From the NCBI GenBank assembly GCA_963995525.1, contig OZ023217.1, positions 9,112,792 to 9,176,791 of the forward strand: DNA of 64,000 nt, given 5' to 3'. A program made the position numbers and the translations under genes. This stretch comes from Escarpia spicata. Its lineage: Eukaryota; Annelida; Polychaeta; Sabellida; Siboglinidae. The notes under the pieces were generated by a model that was given only the letters and a program-made list of their open reading frames with translations, did no database searches and was not told the DNA's origin. Below are positions 1 through 11,800 of the stretch, piece by piece (position 1 is the first letter of the stretch; the number at the start of each line of letters is the position of its first letter).

Positions 1-454
1 CCACAATGGGATCTTCTCAATTAATTATAATTAAAGGGTTTCAGGTCAAAAACACGATAAATATCAATTTTTTTTATTTGGAAAGACTGGTAATGACACC
101 TGATGAATAACTATGTACATCATATTGTGTAAGAGATAACAAACATTTCATTTTTTGTAACAACCTGGAATCCTGTGAAATAATGAAGATGTACAATCAA
201 ATCTATGTCCAAAGCTTTTGAATCAAAACTTATTCGAATAATAGATGTTCTGATATGTCATAGTCTACATAGATTAATTGTTGATAAGCAGTGATCATCA
301 GCATCATCCTTTTGGCGGCCACAATAAACTTGCTGAATATGTTGCCGCTCTTTGGGGGTTGCGAGGAGGTAGGAATTGTTTTTACCAAAAGAAGAATATC
401 TAGGGAGTCAAACCTATGGAGAACATTCAGTGATTCACGTTAGTTTGCCATAGC
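1..454. other. No gene seen
   Basis: AT-rich sequence with no open frame, splice-like exon or recognisable repeat that I can support. Confidence 0.5.
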
Positions 455-1012
455 TAAGATAATCGGTAATCTTTTACTTAACTGGCCTATATTATTATGA
501 CCTTATGAAAACGGTTTTACCTGCTTTTTTTATATGTATGTGTTCGTAATTTAATTCTTAATCACTTTCTGTACAAAGAGGTCAAATATGAATTTTTAAT
601 TGTCTTTTAGAGCAATTTAATCCCATCGGGTCGATGTAAACCCGGTGCCATACCGGCGCATGTACATGCGAATTGGGAGCATCCCGGGGGCATCAAAAAC
701 GCGAAGGTGACTTTCTTGCGATTTTGCGGACATGTCCCCGACCTCAAATCATATAAACATTTTTTATTATGATTTTTGTTTTTATAAATGGTTAAATCTT
801 ATTTGTAATGTTTCTTGTGGGAATTTACTTCATCGCACATCTTGCGAAAGTCTGCGAAAAAGCGGAGAAAATGAATATTTTGTTTTTTTAACTATTTATA
901 AAAAAATTAAGAATTTAATTACGAACACATACATATAAAGAAGCAGGTAAAACCGTTTTCATAAGGTCCTAATAATAAATAGGCCAGTGAAGTAAAGATT
1001 ACCAGATAAGTT
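455..1012. mobile_element. MITE with ~110-bp terminal inverted repeats
   Basis: About 455-567 and 888-1012 are inverted copies of each other. Both arms share the blocks GGTAATCTTT, CTGGCCTAT, ACCTTATGAAAACGGTTTTA and TATGTATGTGTTCGTAATT in mirrored order. The roughly 320-bp centre has no coding capacity that I recognise. Long inverted repeats around a non-coding core are the mark of a non-autonomous DNA transposon (MITE or foldback type). The superfamily is unknown and I could not fix a target duplication. It ends just before the 3' tail of the neighbouring LINE. Confidence 0.7.
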
Positions 1013-1226
1013 CTTACCTTAAGAACGGTCAATAATTGCCCAAGTTGAGCACTGAGACCGTCTCAAGGTTAGTTTTCTGTAGTGGTATTCCATTGTCTAT
1101 TGATTTTGCTGCTATTGTTGTTGCTGTTGGCATTATTGCTATTTTTTCTCTTTATCTTGTCTTTTCCGGTTTGCCTAGTCTCTAGGCTCGATTGTGTGCG
1201 TGCGTGCATGCGTGCGTGTGTATGTG

Positions 1227-2732
1227 TTAGTATGTGAAGTTGTAGTTGTAGAGGTCTGGATGGTCTCTCCAGTCTCTTTGGAGGCGGGACTTCAGCTGAT
1301 TGACTGTCTGTGTTTGGACTGTGTCTTCTGATAGTGCATTCCAGGATCTTACTACACGGGTGGAAAGGAAAGAATGTCTGGTTCCTGTTGATGTCTGTGT
1401 AACTAGTTTTTCTGTGTGACCTCTTGTGGTTCCAGTGGCTTTTAGGTACATCTGTTTTTGTGGACAGAGTTGGCATTTACAGTCCTGGTCGATTTGGTCG
1501 AGTCCCTTGATAATTTTGAAAGTTTGAATGATGTCAGCTCTTTGTCTTCTGTAGTGCAGTGTGGGGAGTTTTAGTTCTTTCAATCTGCTGCCGTAGGGTA
1601 GTCCTTTTGTTTCTGGCACTAGTCGTGTTGCACGCCGTTGGACTTGTTCGATGAGGTCTTGATCTTTCTTTAGGTGAGGGAACCAGACACAGGATGCATA
1701 TTCCAGGTGTGGTCTGACCATTGCCTTATATAGTAGTAGGAATGTCTCCTTGTTGAGATGCCGGAATGTTCTGGCTAGACACCCCAGAACTCGATTGGCC
1801 TTTTTGACACTATTTTCGATGTGATCGGAAAACTTGAGTTGTATGTTGATGGTGACTCCGAGGTCTTTTTCTGAGGTCACTGCATCAAGCTTGTGACTGT
1901 CTTCACTGTCCATTCTCAGGTGGTATTTTTTTCGTGGGTTTGAATGTCCGAGGTGTAGAACGTGACATTTGTCAGGATGTAATTTCATTTGCATTGTATC
2001 CGACCAGTCTTGTAGTTTTGTCAGGTCTTCTTGTAGAGAGTTTGAGGAGTTGGTGTCGTCTGTCAATGCTGCATAGAGCTTGGTGTCATCTGCAAACATA
2101 GAGGTCAGATTGTCCATGCGTCCTGGGATATCGCTGACAAGCATTGTGAATAGTATTGGTCCCAGGACTGACCCCTGAGGAACTCCGCTAAGTACACTAC
2201 TCCAGTCCGATTGTTCTCCATGTACTGATACCTTTTGTCTCCGGTCACACAGGAATGCTTTTATCCATCCTAAGGCTTTGTCTTTGATTCCTAGACTTTC
2301 CAACTGTTTGAGAAGGCACTGGTGTGGGACGGTGTCAAAAGCCTTTGCATAATCAAGGTAGATTACGTCAACAGGTATGTTGTGCGTCAAAGCCTCAGTC
2401 CAGACATTCAGTGCTTCCAACAAGTTTGTGGTTGTACTTTTTCCGGCAGTGAAGCCATGCTGTTGCTCACATTCGAGGTGATTTATTTTGATGTGTTGTA
2501 TGAGCTGTTCAACAATCACTCTCTCTAGAGTCTTGCAGATGATTGACGTCAGAGACACCGGTCTGTAATTTGCTGGGTTTCTCTTCTCAGATTTCTTGTA
2601 TATGGGACAAATGATAGCATCTTTCCATTGTCTTGGCAGGATTGATGTGTTGATGCTTGAGTTAAAGATTATGTTGAGAGGCACACATAATTGTTCTGCC
2701 ATCTCCTTCAAGTCTTCAGTTGAAGAAGGCAC
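1227..2732 (-). pseudogene. LINE ORF2 C-terminal half: reverse transcriptase
   Basis: Open frame of about 500 codons with the reverse-transcriptase landmarks in order: NYRPVSLTSI, a DYAKAFDTV motif, [13 protein letters not shown] and the catalytic FADDTKLY. A C-terminal HLEYASCVWFPH...QRRATR block typical of the CR1/L2/Jockey group follows. The enzyme would prime on nicked target DNA and copy the element RNA. The first codons do not line up with the expected linker: the segment that normally precedes LKEMAEQL is missing, so a deletion plus frame change separates this part from the upstream frame at about 2710. The reading frame itself is well kept, which suggests recent arrival. Confidence 0.9.
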
Positions 2733-4088
2733 TTCTTAACCAGTTCTTCGGTGACTTTGAATGTTGTGAGTGCTTCAGTAGTCAGGTTCTTTGGTGTGAC
2801 ATGCGGGACATTGGAAGTGTCTTCTTCTGTGAATGATTTGAAGAAGTGTTGGTTTAGTACTTCAGCCGCCTCTTGGTCGCTTTGCATAAGTGTTCCGTCC
2901 TTCTTGAACAATTAGCCTATGCCACCCCTTGTGTTTGTTCTGTTTCTGATGTATTTCCAGATTCCTTTATTGTTCGTCCTACATTCCCTGGCTAGTTTAT
3001 GTTCAAACTGTCTACGTGCTCTTCTGATTGCATGTTGAGCTGTGTTCCTGGATCTGATGTAGGCCTGGTAGTCTTCCCCTTCCTTTGTATTTAGGTATCT
3101 GATCCACGAGCTGTGTTTCCTTCTTACTTTTCTCAGGGCTGCTTGAGTCATCCACACTGGCTTGGCTCGGGTATTCTCGGTGATAGTATAGTGTGGCACA
3201 CATTCATCAACTGTTTTTTTATATATTTTCTCCAGTTTGTCTGTTGCCTCCTGTGTGTTCATTCCATCTAGTAATGTTGTCCAGTCTAGGTTTAGCATCT
3301 CTTTCATGTTTCCATAGTCTGTCTTGTCATAGCTGTAAATGGTCCGTTTCTTCGGTAGTTGCGCCACAAATATGTTAATGTTCATGGTGAGACTGATGTG
3401 GTCGCTATTTCCCAAATGTGGACCGTAGTTTAGATTTGTTATTGTGTTTTCTTCTGTTGTGAAGATCAGGTCGTCCAGTGTTGGTTGTTGGCCTTGTCGG
3501 TATCTTGTTGGCTTGTGCACATGTTGATGATAGTACGTGTCCCCAATTACTTCAATGAACCGCTGTTTATCAGAACCATCCCTGTAGGTGTGCGGGATAG
3601 ACGGTTCAGGATCCCATACTATCCTGTTGAGGTTGAAATCTCCCATTACAAGAGCATGTGTAATTCCTGATGCTTCTGAACTGTGTCTGAGGGCTGCATG
3701 TGGTTGCTTGTCTCTTTGCCTTGCTGTTTCTGGTGTGCCACTTCTGTAGACGCATCCTATTAGATTAGATGTGTCTTTTGCATTGAATGTTATCCACACA
3801 GCATCTACAAACTGGTCAATGCTTGGGTGGGTATATCGGCATGCCTTGTATTCAGTCCTTATGTATATGCATGTACCCCTTATATCTGGTCGTTGTAGGT
3901 CGTTCGTAAAAAGATCAAATCCTGGTATGTGGAGGATTTCCAAGTTTGGTGCATTTCCATTTTTAGGTTTTATCTCGTTGAGAGCAATCACATCGTATTC
4001 TTGCGCAATGGTGTATAGTTCATCATATTTGCTAAGTATCGAGTTGTCAATGTTGGTGTAGTATGTCCTTAGACTTAGTGCATGCCGT
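2708..4088 (-). pseudogene. LINE ORF2 N-terminal half: endonuclease and linker
   Basis: Apurinic-type endonuclease (EEP fold) of a LINE. The frame runs LRTYYTNIDNSIL, EYDVIALNEIKP (catalytic-glutamate region), MGDFNLNRIVWD (the GDFN motif) and GNSDHISL (the SDH motif carrying the catalytic histidine), then a basic linker rich in Arg and Lys. A single in-frame stop at 2912-2914 follows RGGIG. The frame then continues as LFKKDGTLMQS until it is lost near 2710 where the RT frame starts. The domain would nick target DNA to start integration. Confidence 0.88.
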
Positions 4089-4149
4089 GCTTTGCTGTTT
4101 CTTTGTGGTGCTGTGTTTCTATGTGCATGTGCATTGTGGTCCCGGTTTT

Positions 4150-4335
4150 CTACTGGGTCTCTATGATTTCGCTTCGGTAGATTTTGTAGGTCTTGTTTGG
4201 ATTGTCTTCTCTTCTCCGCATCAGCTGAGCCTGTAAGTTTTTTGACTCAGCTCTCTGTCTTGGTGTCAAGTCTGGTCTAATGAACACTGTGTTGTACCTC
4301 TTTTCTGAGCTGTTTCGGATTTCTTTGGCTTTCAA
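4150..4335 (-). pseudogene. LINE ORF1 C-terminal remnant
   Basis: Short minus-strand frame ending a basic protein (RYNTVFIRPDLTPRQRAESK, then MRRREDNPNKTYKI). The same layout (R/K-rich tail just before the endonuclease frame) is usual for the nucleic-acid-binding ORF1 of CR1-group LINEs. Only the last ~60 codons are here, so the copy looks 5'-truncated near 4340. Function is inferred from position and composition only. Confidence 0.55.
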
Positions 4336-4340
4336 TGTTT

Positions 4341-5172
4341 ACGTAAATAACCTTTTCTTATCCGGTCAAACGGCATATTTATACTTATGCTGTCATGGCA
4401 TATTTAGGGGCCCATATATATCCGGTCAAATAGCATATATACGCAATCGTGAGCTATTTGTCCGTTCATCCACTGACAATCTGAATGTCAACAACAGTTT
4501 CATTCAATTTGACAACTCACCCAAATCTTCTTCTTTCATCAAATTATCTTCCATAAATGAATCGACCAATTCCGTAGAATATGACACCGTCATAATTATA
4601 TGGCATAAAGGGTATGTTCAACAATTTTAATACAGAATCGTAAGTGATGCCACCGCAAGAAATAAACGAAAATTAAAACCCAAAACACGCCTCAAATTCA
4701 AGCGGAAGTTTTGCGGCCCACTATGCATTGCGAAACATCGTAGCGGTATTCACGCGATCATACACAAACGACTACCAGTTTAAATTGCGTCGAATTTTTC
4801 ACTGCATATTCTTTAGGGAGGAATGTTAATGTGTTATAATCCTATATGCGCTGACTTGACATTTTATTAATTATTTTGAATAACACGATTGATAAGCCTC
4901 AACAATTAATGAATTAAAAATCACATACTTTTAACTACCAGGAAGGCGTAGAACTGTAGATCATATCTGCAAGACAACTGCATGAGACCACCAGTTTCGA
5001 ACAGAAGAACACAAGTAAACTCGTAAAGTAAATAAGCAAATGAGCTCTTGTAATAAAAAAAACACTCAGTTATCAGGCCTGTAGCATATGGTTAAATTTG
5101 TTGGGTACGTTTTCTGCGTGGGAACATTTTTTTAGCAGTATTAATTTAAGCGGCCCTTGACAAACCGTTTCC
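4341..5172. other. No gene seen; AT-rich with short local repeats
   Basis: At 4360-4450 a phrase of the form TATCCGGTCAAA(C/T)(A/G)GCATAT is present twice in about 65 bp, a small local duplication. The rest up to the gap shows no exon I can support. Confidence 0.4.
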
Positions 5173-5372
5173 NNNNNNNNNNNNNNNNNNNNNNNNNNNN
5201 NNNNNNNNNNNNNNNNNNNNNNNNNNNNNNNNNNNNNNNNNNNNNNNNNNNNNNNNNNNNNNNNNNNNNNNNNNNNNNNNNNNNNNNNNNNNNNNNNNNN
5301 NNNNNNNNNNNNNNNNNNNNNNNNNNNNNNNNNNNNNNNNNNNNNNNNNNNNNNNNNNNNNNNNNNNNNNNN
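5173..5372. other. Assembly gap (200 N)
   Basis: Exactly 200 unknown bases, a conventional placeholder length, so the true size is unknown. It lies about 290 bp upstream of the chosen start codon of the M16 gene and may hide the promoter or 5' untranslated exon. Confidence 0.99.
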
Positions 5373-5658
5373 GACACTGGTTCTTCTATGTTTTGGTAGC
5401 AACGGCCAGCTATATATATAGTTGTATGCACCTCGTGAGAATCTTCTACAGTTTTTCGTTTGTAAACATATATTGCGCCAGTGGACATAGGCAATTAATT
5501 CCTTACCGTTCGATAAAATAATATAAAATCTCTTGATTTCTGAAGATTTTTTTGTTAAGGATATGTATCCTAGTACCCAATATTGTTGTATGTCGATTAA
5601 TACAGGTTATGATCTCACCGTCGCTCTTGGTACCTCTAGAAGTTATCCACCCGATGAT

Positions 5659-5809
5659 ATGGCGGAGAAGTTCGAAGACTTCGATTTATTGTATTCTGGC
5701 AAATGTAATGGTGTCGTGCCAGTATACAAATACCGCTCGAATGTTACTGGACTAACTGTGGTGGTTGCACAGGTAGAAGGACCGTTGGTAAATGGCTACT
5801 TCTGCTTAG
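5659..5809 (+). CDS. M16 gene exon 1 (residues 1-50)
   Basis: Starts at ATG 5659 ([11 protein letters not shown]) and ends VNGYFCL with donor gtgagt; exits in phase 1. The open frame extends upstream to about 5533 with other ATGs (5563 and 5590), but MAEKFEDF is the start that fits the short N-terminus of the family. The upstream extension shows nothing domain-like. The start is therefore likely but not certain. Confidence 0.85.
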
Positions 5810-8800
5810 GTGAGTTGGCATATTTGTGAGCGATAATACAGAGTTAACTACAATAATCCGGTATCATGACTACTCGGCCCACGGACAACTCGGCCCCCAC
5901 CCTGAGACAACTTGGCCCCCGCTTACAGACAGCTCGGTCCCTCGGTCAGGGTTTGCCAAATTGTACAAGTTGTCTTAGGTCAGGTACTGGTACACCTTTG
6001 GGAACCCCTCCAAATAGCCCAATTTACTGCAACCACCCTGCAACATCTAAAGTTAAGGAAACAGCCTACAATATGTTAATAAGGCCAAAACTAGTGTATG
6101 AAAAAATCCAAAGAAACGCAGCTAGATTTACTTTAAATGTCAAATGACCACCGCTGCACAACAAGCATAACCAGCCTCATAAATAAACTTGGTTGGCAGA
6201 CTCTAGAAAGAAGACGATTACAACACCAACTTACCTTCTTCTACAAAATAAAACATGACCCCCCTGAACATTACCCTACCACAACAGCTTATAGTCCCAT
6301 GCTCTTGTATATGAAACAGCGATCCAAACAAATACATGCACGCATAAATACATACGCATACTCATTCTATCCTAGAGTTATAAGAGCTTGGAATTTACTC
6401 CCCCCCACAAACAGTAAGCCTACCCAGACTACACCCATTCCAACAAGCTCTGAGTACCACCCACCTTGTTGCTCCAGCCCACCTTACCAGACTATAGATA
6501 AAAACAGAGACTGTGTTTGTGTTTTTAATCTGCACAAATTATTGCACTTGTTTTACATAATTATTTGTTTTATTTTAATTTTAAAATTATTTGTCAAATT
6601 CAGTTTCACACACCCTTTGCAATGCGCACTGCACAACTCCTAGGTTAGCCCCAGAAGGGGCTGTGTGGAGAAACAACACCTAAGACCTAAGAACTCGTTG
6701 TTTCCAGCGCTCGGCAATGTTCTATTAACTGACTAGTCTGTATTATTGTGGTTACAATGTAATGGTCTTATGAGGTCTCATTCAACTAGTCAGCCTTATT
6801 CAGAACATTATCACCAAACTGACTTTTATGTGCTGGCACTGAGCCTGAGGGTGATAACTGTCAGGGTACTTCTCATCCTCAGTAATTTTTTTATGTCCCA
6901 AATTGAGACGGGACTCTCATTAACGTGATCTCCGTGTTACGAGGGATACACAGTCCCCAATGTTGAGAGCCAGGGTCTTAGAAATGTACATGACTGCCCG
7001 GTCCGGGTTTCGAACTCGGAGCGCTGGCACTACACTAGCCACACTCCCTTGGGCTAATGCAGGAGTTTGTGGTGTTTGTGCAATGCACTGTGAGTTGCTT
7101 AAATTAATAAATTATTTAAAGGCAGTTAGGATGATTGGGTGTGCTGAATGGAAGGTTCATGATGGCTATTTGAAAAGCAGTGGGGCTTTCTATTTCAGTG
7201 ATTTATGTTGGGATCATCTTCCATATATACGGATTGCTCTGGGGTAGAAGGAGAAAACGCTGCATTAATGCGGCACCTAGGGGCTACATAGTTTCTTGAT
7301 TGTGTTAGAAGGCCTGGTGGGGGTTGATCTTGATAATGTTATTGAAAATTTGATGAAATGTCATGGCTTGTTTGACAATGCGACATTGTTCAAAAGTTGG
7401 CCATCCATGGGTGGTTACTAGGTCTACTGAGTTGGTTTGACGTCTGTGATCATTTTTAATAAATCTGGCACCATAATGTTATATTCTTTCAAGGTGCTTA
7501 ATTTTAGTGGCAGTGTGTCATTGTGTGTGGTTTCCATATGGAAGATGCATACTCTAGTTTTGACCGGATTAACATGTTATAAGCTATTTCTTTGACTTCA
7601 GGTTTGCATGGGCCAAGGGTTCTTTTAATCATGCCTAGGACTTTTGAAGATTTGGAACCTATGTCGGTGATGTGACTTGCCAAGGTTAATTTTGAATATA
7701 ATTTTACTCTGAGATACAGATGGCTGGATACTGTAGCAAGTGGCATGCCAAAGAGTGAATATGAGTTTAGTCTGGGTTTAGTTTTGTTTGTTATTGGGAG
7801 GTGAACCCATTTAGAAATGTTAAATTAATTTGCCATGTGTCAGACCATATTTGGAGTTGGATCATGTCAGTTTCAAGAATGGCATGGTCGGTTTCAGAGG
7901 TGATTTTACGATATATAATAATGCTGTCGTCTGCAAAGAGTCGTATGAGAGATTAGATGTTTTCGTTTATGTCATTTATGTAGAGAAGGAAGAGGACTGG
8001 TCCTAAGACTGAACCCTGTGGAACACTGGATGTAACATCTGTTGTGTTCGACAGAATTCCATTCACTGAGACTCTCTGTTTATGGTTTGACAGAAATGAT
8101 TTGATCCAATTTTGTGTGTTTACAGTTATTCCGTAGGAGGCTAGTTTGGATAGGAAGCATTTGTGGGGGACTTTTTCAAAATCTTTGTCAAAATTAAGCA
8201 GGATTGCACCTATTTGTGTCTTGTTGTCAATGGCATTCATCCAGTCATGGACTGTCTCGATGAGTTGAGATTCACTGTCTTAACTGGAATCCGTGTTGAA
8301 AGTGAACAATGATGTTGTGTTTGTTCAGGTGTTTCCACATATTACTTAGAATGATGTGTTCCATGACTTTACAGAGGATGCATGTTAGTGATATCGGTCT
8401 GTAGTTTGCGGGGTCAGATTTGTGGCTTTTTGTGTATTGGAGTTACTAGTGCTTGGAGCCAGTCGTCGGGGAGTTTGCATGTGTTGTATGACTGTTGGAA
8501 AATGTGTGTGATAATGGGAGCTATTTCCTCTGCAGTTTCTTTAAGAACTCTCTAGCTGGGAGTTCATTTGTTTTGGTTTAGATTTGTCAGTTGCTTGATT
8601 ACTCCAGCTATCCCGATTTCAAGAGTGGGCATATTAGGGTAAGAGGAAGGTGCTTGTTGGGGGTAGGATAGATTTCTTGGGTGAGCACGGAACTAAATTG
8701 GTTGTTCAGTGCATTCGCTTTATCATGATCACTGATGATTGGTTGTTCGTTGCAGTGTGGGAATGCCAGTGTTTTCTCGTTTGTTTGCGTTGATGGATGA

Positions 8801-11800
8801 CCAGAATTGTTTAGGGTTTGTTTTTAAGCTGCCTCCAATGTTGTTGTTTATGTAATCTATGTAAGATTTGGCTGCACCCTTTGTGGCTTGCCTTCTAAGT
8901 TCTTTAAACTTTTTCCAGTCACTATTAAGTCCAGTTTGTTTTGCTTTTTTTTTGGCTTTTGCGTTTTTGTTGCATTCATATTATTTTCCGTGTTATCCAG
9001 GGGAGGTGGATTTTTACTTTGGTGTTGCGACAAGGGATGGTATTGTTGATTAGTGTGGCACGTTGTGTCCAAAAAAAAGATCCGGTTTGTATTAATGTCT
9101 CGTGAATTGGGGTCCATGTTAAAATATTCTGTGTTTTAATTGGTTATGCCATATTTAAGTTTGCCCCAGTTTGCGGATTTGTATTGAAATACTTTGTGTG
9201 GTGGTTTCCTGTTGCGAACTGGGTTTAGGTTGTCACTGAAGGATACGGCTTCATGATCATTCATGCCAGGAGTGGTGTGAATGTTGACGATTATGGACGG
9301 ATTTGAGGTGAGTATTAGGTCAAGGATATTGCCAGAACCGATTCATTATTTCTAGTAGTTTCTTGCATTTCTATTGCAGTTCTATTGCTTGTGGTTTGTT
9401 GGTTGAACCAGTTGATACCAGAAAGGTTAAAATCTCCAGCTATGAGTTTTTGTGATCAGTATAGGTTCGTCAAAGATTCAAGGAGAGCTTCGAGACATTG
9501 GAGATGGTCATTGGGGGAGGGGTTGGTAATAGGATGCAAAGTATATGGATTTTTTCGTGCAAAGTAGATTTTTGTTCATACTATTTCACAATTGGAGTTA
9601 AGGTTTGGAAGTGGTTCTGCAACGATGTCATCGCGAAAGGCTATAAGTACTCCACTGCCATGAACATTTCTGTCCTTTCTGATAGCATCATAGTTTGGTG
9701 GTAGAAATGAGTACCCTGTCATCGCGAAAGGCTATAAGTACTCCACTGCCATGAACATTTCTGTCCTTTGTGATAGCATCATAGTTTGGTGGTAGAAATG
9801 AGTACCCTGGGGGGTAGGTGGGATAGTTTTAATCTATTTTGGTTTCGACTAGGAATATGATGTTGGGATTGTTTGACTGGATTGTTGCCTTTAGTTGGGT
9901 TGTCTTTTCAATGCTCTTGACACTGTTGGTGTTTATCAGAATACCACTGAGTGTGTTGTGTTTGGTTTTCCCAGGTCGTTCAGGAGTTTATGCATTTCAG
10001 GGATTTGGTCCAAACACTGAATCTTGAGTTTCGGCTGTGTTGGGATGTACTACATTATGGTTGCCACTATCCAGTGGATCAAAAGGATTAGCTGTAGAAA
10101 TGTTTGTGTCTCTGAAGAAGAAATGTGAGAAGTTGACACTATCGCATTTGGGGCAAGCCCATGAGCATGATGAATTAATTGATCTTTTATATTCGTTGTC
10201 ATCTATTTTACAGCAGTGTGTGTGTGTATCCAGTTTTGGCAGTGGTCGTATTGTATTGCATTGTGGTCATTTAGTACTTCCCTGTAACAAATGCCACATG
10301 GTGCCGAGCAATTGGAACAATGCCATGGTGTATTTAGGTTTCTGTAGGTGTTATTGTAGTCATGTGTGGACATGTTACAAGTTAGGCTGGGTCCATTGGA
10401 TTTTATTGATTTTTTACATATGTGACATTTAGTGGGGCCTGGGTTTCGTTGGTCACCTCCTGACAGTATGATGCATAGCAGAATAGTGAGTTTAGTTGTC
10501 GTCCTGTCTGTACTGGGTCTGTGTGGCGGTGGAATGACCAGTATTCCGGTGCTGGATTTAAGACATTTTAGGTGTGCTATGGTTTTCCAGATAGGACTGT
10601 AAATGTAGTGGGTTGTGGCAGAGTTGGTAGGTTGTCTGGGTTTGGTGACGACATTGTAGTTCTGATTGCAGTTGCTTTGAAAGCGGTCAAGTTGAAAACT
10701 CTCAGATTCTGAATCGTTAAAAAGTCAAAAGGTGATTTGCAAACATGCAAGCATGAACATTGTATATTTAAAAGTGCATCTTGAATTGATATGATGCAAG
10801 GAACCTGCCATGATTCTGCTTTGCGTGGTGATGGTTATACAAAAGTATATATTTACATGTGTGTATGTTGAACCAGTTCACACTGGTTCAAGAGTCAACC
10901 TGAAACTGAGCTAACATGATATTTGGCAGATATTTGCCTGTGTGCGGTCGATGCACTCACTTATTGGTACACAGTTTATTGTATATTGTGTTTACTGTTT
11001 ATTTCAGGTTGATTTCTGATAGTCTACAAATAGAACTATTAATGATAATAATATATGTTTCACAGAATGCACCGATTTATATGAGTTGATTTGGGGTGGT
11101 TTGGGTTTAGCGCGCTTTATACCTGTTGTTTACTAATACGCCATCTTATTTTATAGGTTTTAGGCTGGTTGTTAGGGAAGCTAATTTGTCAAAAACTTGG
11201 TTTACGTATCTCAGATCGCAACTACAACCATGGGATTATATTCCGATGTAGTTACACTAGTGCCTCATTCATTTATGAATGAAAGAGACATTTCAAAGTC
11301 GTAAAGAATATGTAAATATCAGAGCGGTAAAACGGATCAACTACACCTGACACATGCGTAAGATCCTTGTTGTGTAGATTATCGATTGTCATGATGGAAA
11401 TATCGCTCTTTGCTTTAAAGGTGACATGAACATAACATTTATATTTAACTAAGTGAATAACATCATTCTCACAAGCCAAGGGTGTGATTACGTACACTAA
11501 GCCTGGCAGATCTCCTACAAATTGTACAGAAGTTAGCTAAGTCGAACTCATAATTGACTTCGCCGTACCACCCGTGAGGACAATGTAGACACCCGTCCGA
11601 TCCGCGTCCCATTTCCTGGAATACCAATATATAGTTTACCCATTCAACCATTCTCACGAACCACTGAGCAGTATTGTGTATTCAAATAATTACATCTACT
11701 GCCCATGCAGTCCATGAAGACCACCCAGAAGACCACTGGAATTTTCGGTGAGCAATATTATTGGCTGAGTTTATCTTCAGAGTTTTGCGCGGCGATCTGC

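Larger units (their letters stand above)
1025..4340 (-). mobile_element. CR1/Jockey-group non-LTR retrotransposon, near full-length, broken
   Basis: On the minus strand the order is a short ORF1 remnant (4335-4150), an endonuclease (about 4085-2912), a reverse transcriptase (2732-1227) and a ~200-bp 3' tail ending near 1025. The tail includes an alternating TG/CG-rich stretch around 1190-1240. This is the usual order of a two-ORF LINE. Copy-and-paste retrotransposition needs both enzymatic domains in one protein. Here an in-frame stop and a small deletion separate them, so this copy should be inactive by itself. Confidence 0.9.
7340..10700 (-). mobile_element. L2-type LINE, decayed but nearly full length
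   Basis: The minus strand holds, from high to low coordinate, a zinc-finger/PHD-like region (10440-10130: [40 protein letters not shown]), an endonuclease remnant (about 10060-9230, with [10 protein letters not shown] and [16 protein letters not shown]), a reverse transcriptase (about 8570-7880, with [19 protein letters not shown] and FADDSIII) and the C-terminal [12 protein letters not shown] region. Many stops and frame changes interrupt it. A PHD-like finger before the endonuclease is known in L2-group elements. It occupies over a third of intron 1, antisense to the host gene. Confidence 0.85.

Noticed and set aside
3193..4061. Plus-strand open frames in the LINE region
   Set aside because: Shadows of the minus-strand endonuclease, which has recognisable catalytic motifs.
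5073..5494. Open frames spanning the run of N
   Set aside because: They exist only because unknown bases are read as open. The flanks have no coding signal.
7000..7045. Possible tRNA gene (CGAGTTCGAAACCC on the minus strand)
   Set aside because: It has only a box-B-like part and joins directly to the SINE body, so it is the head of a SINE.
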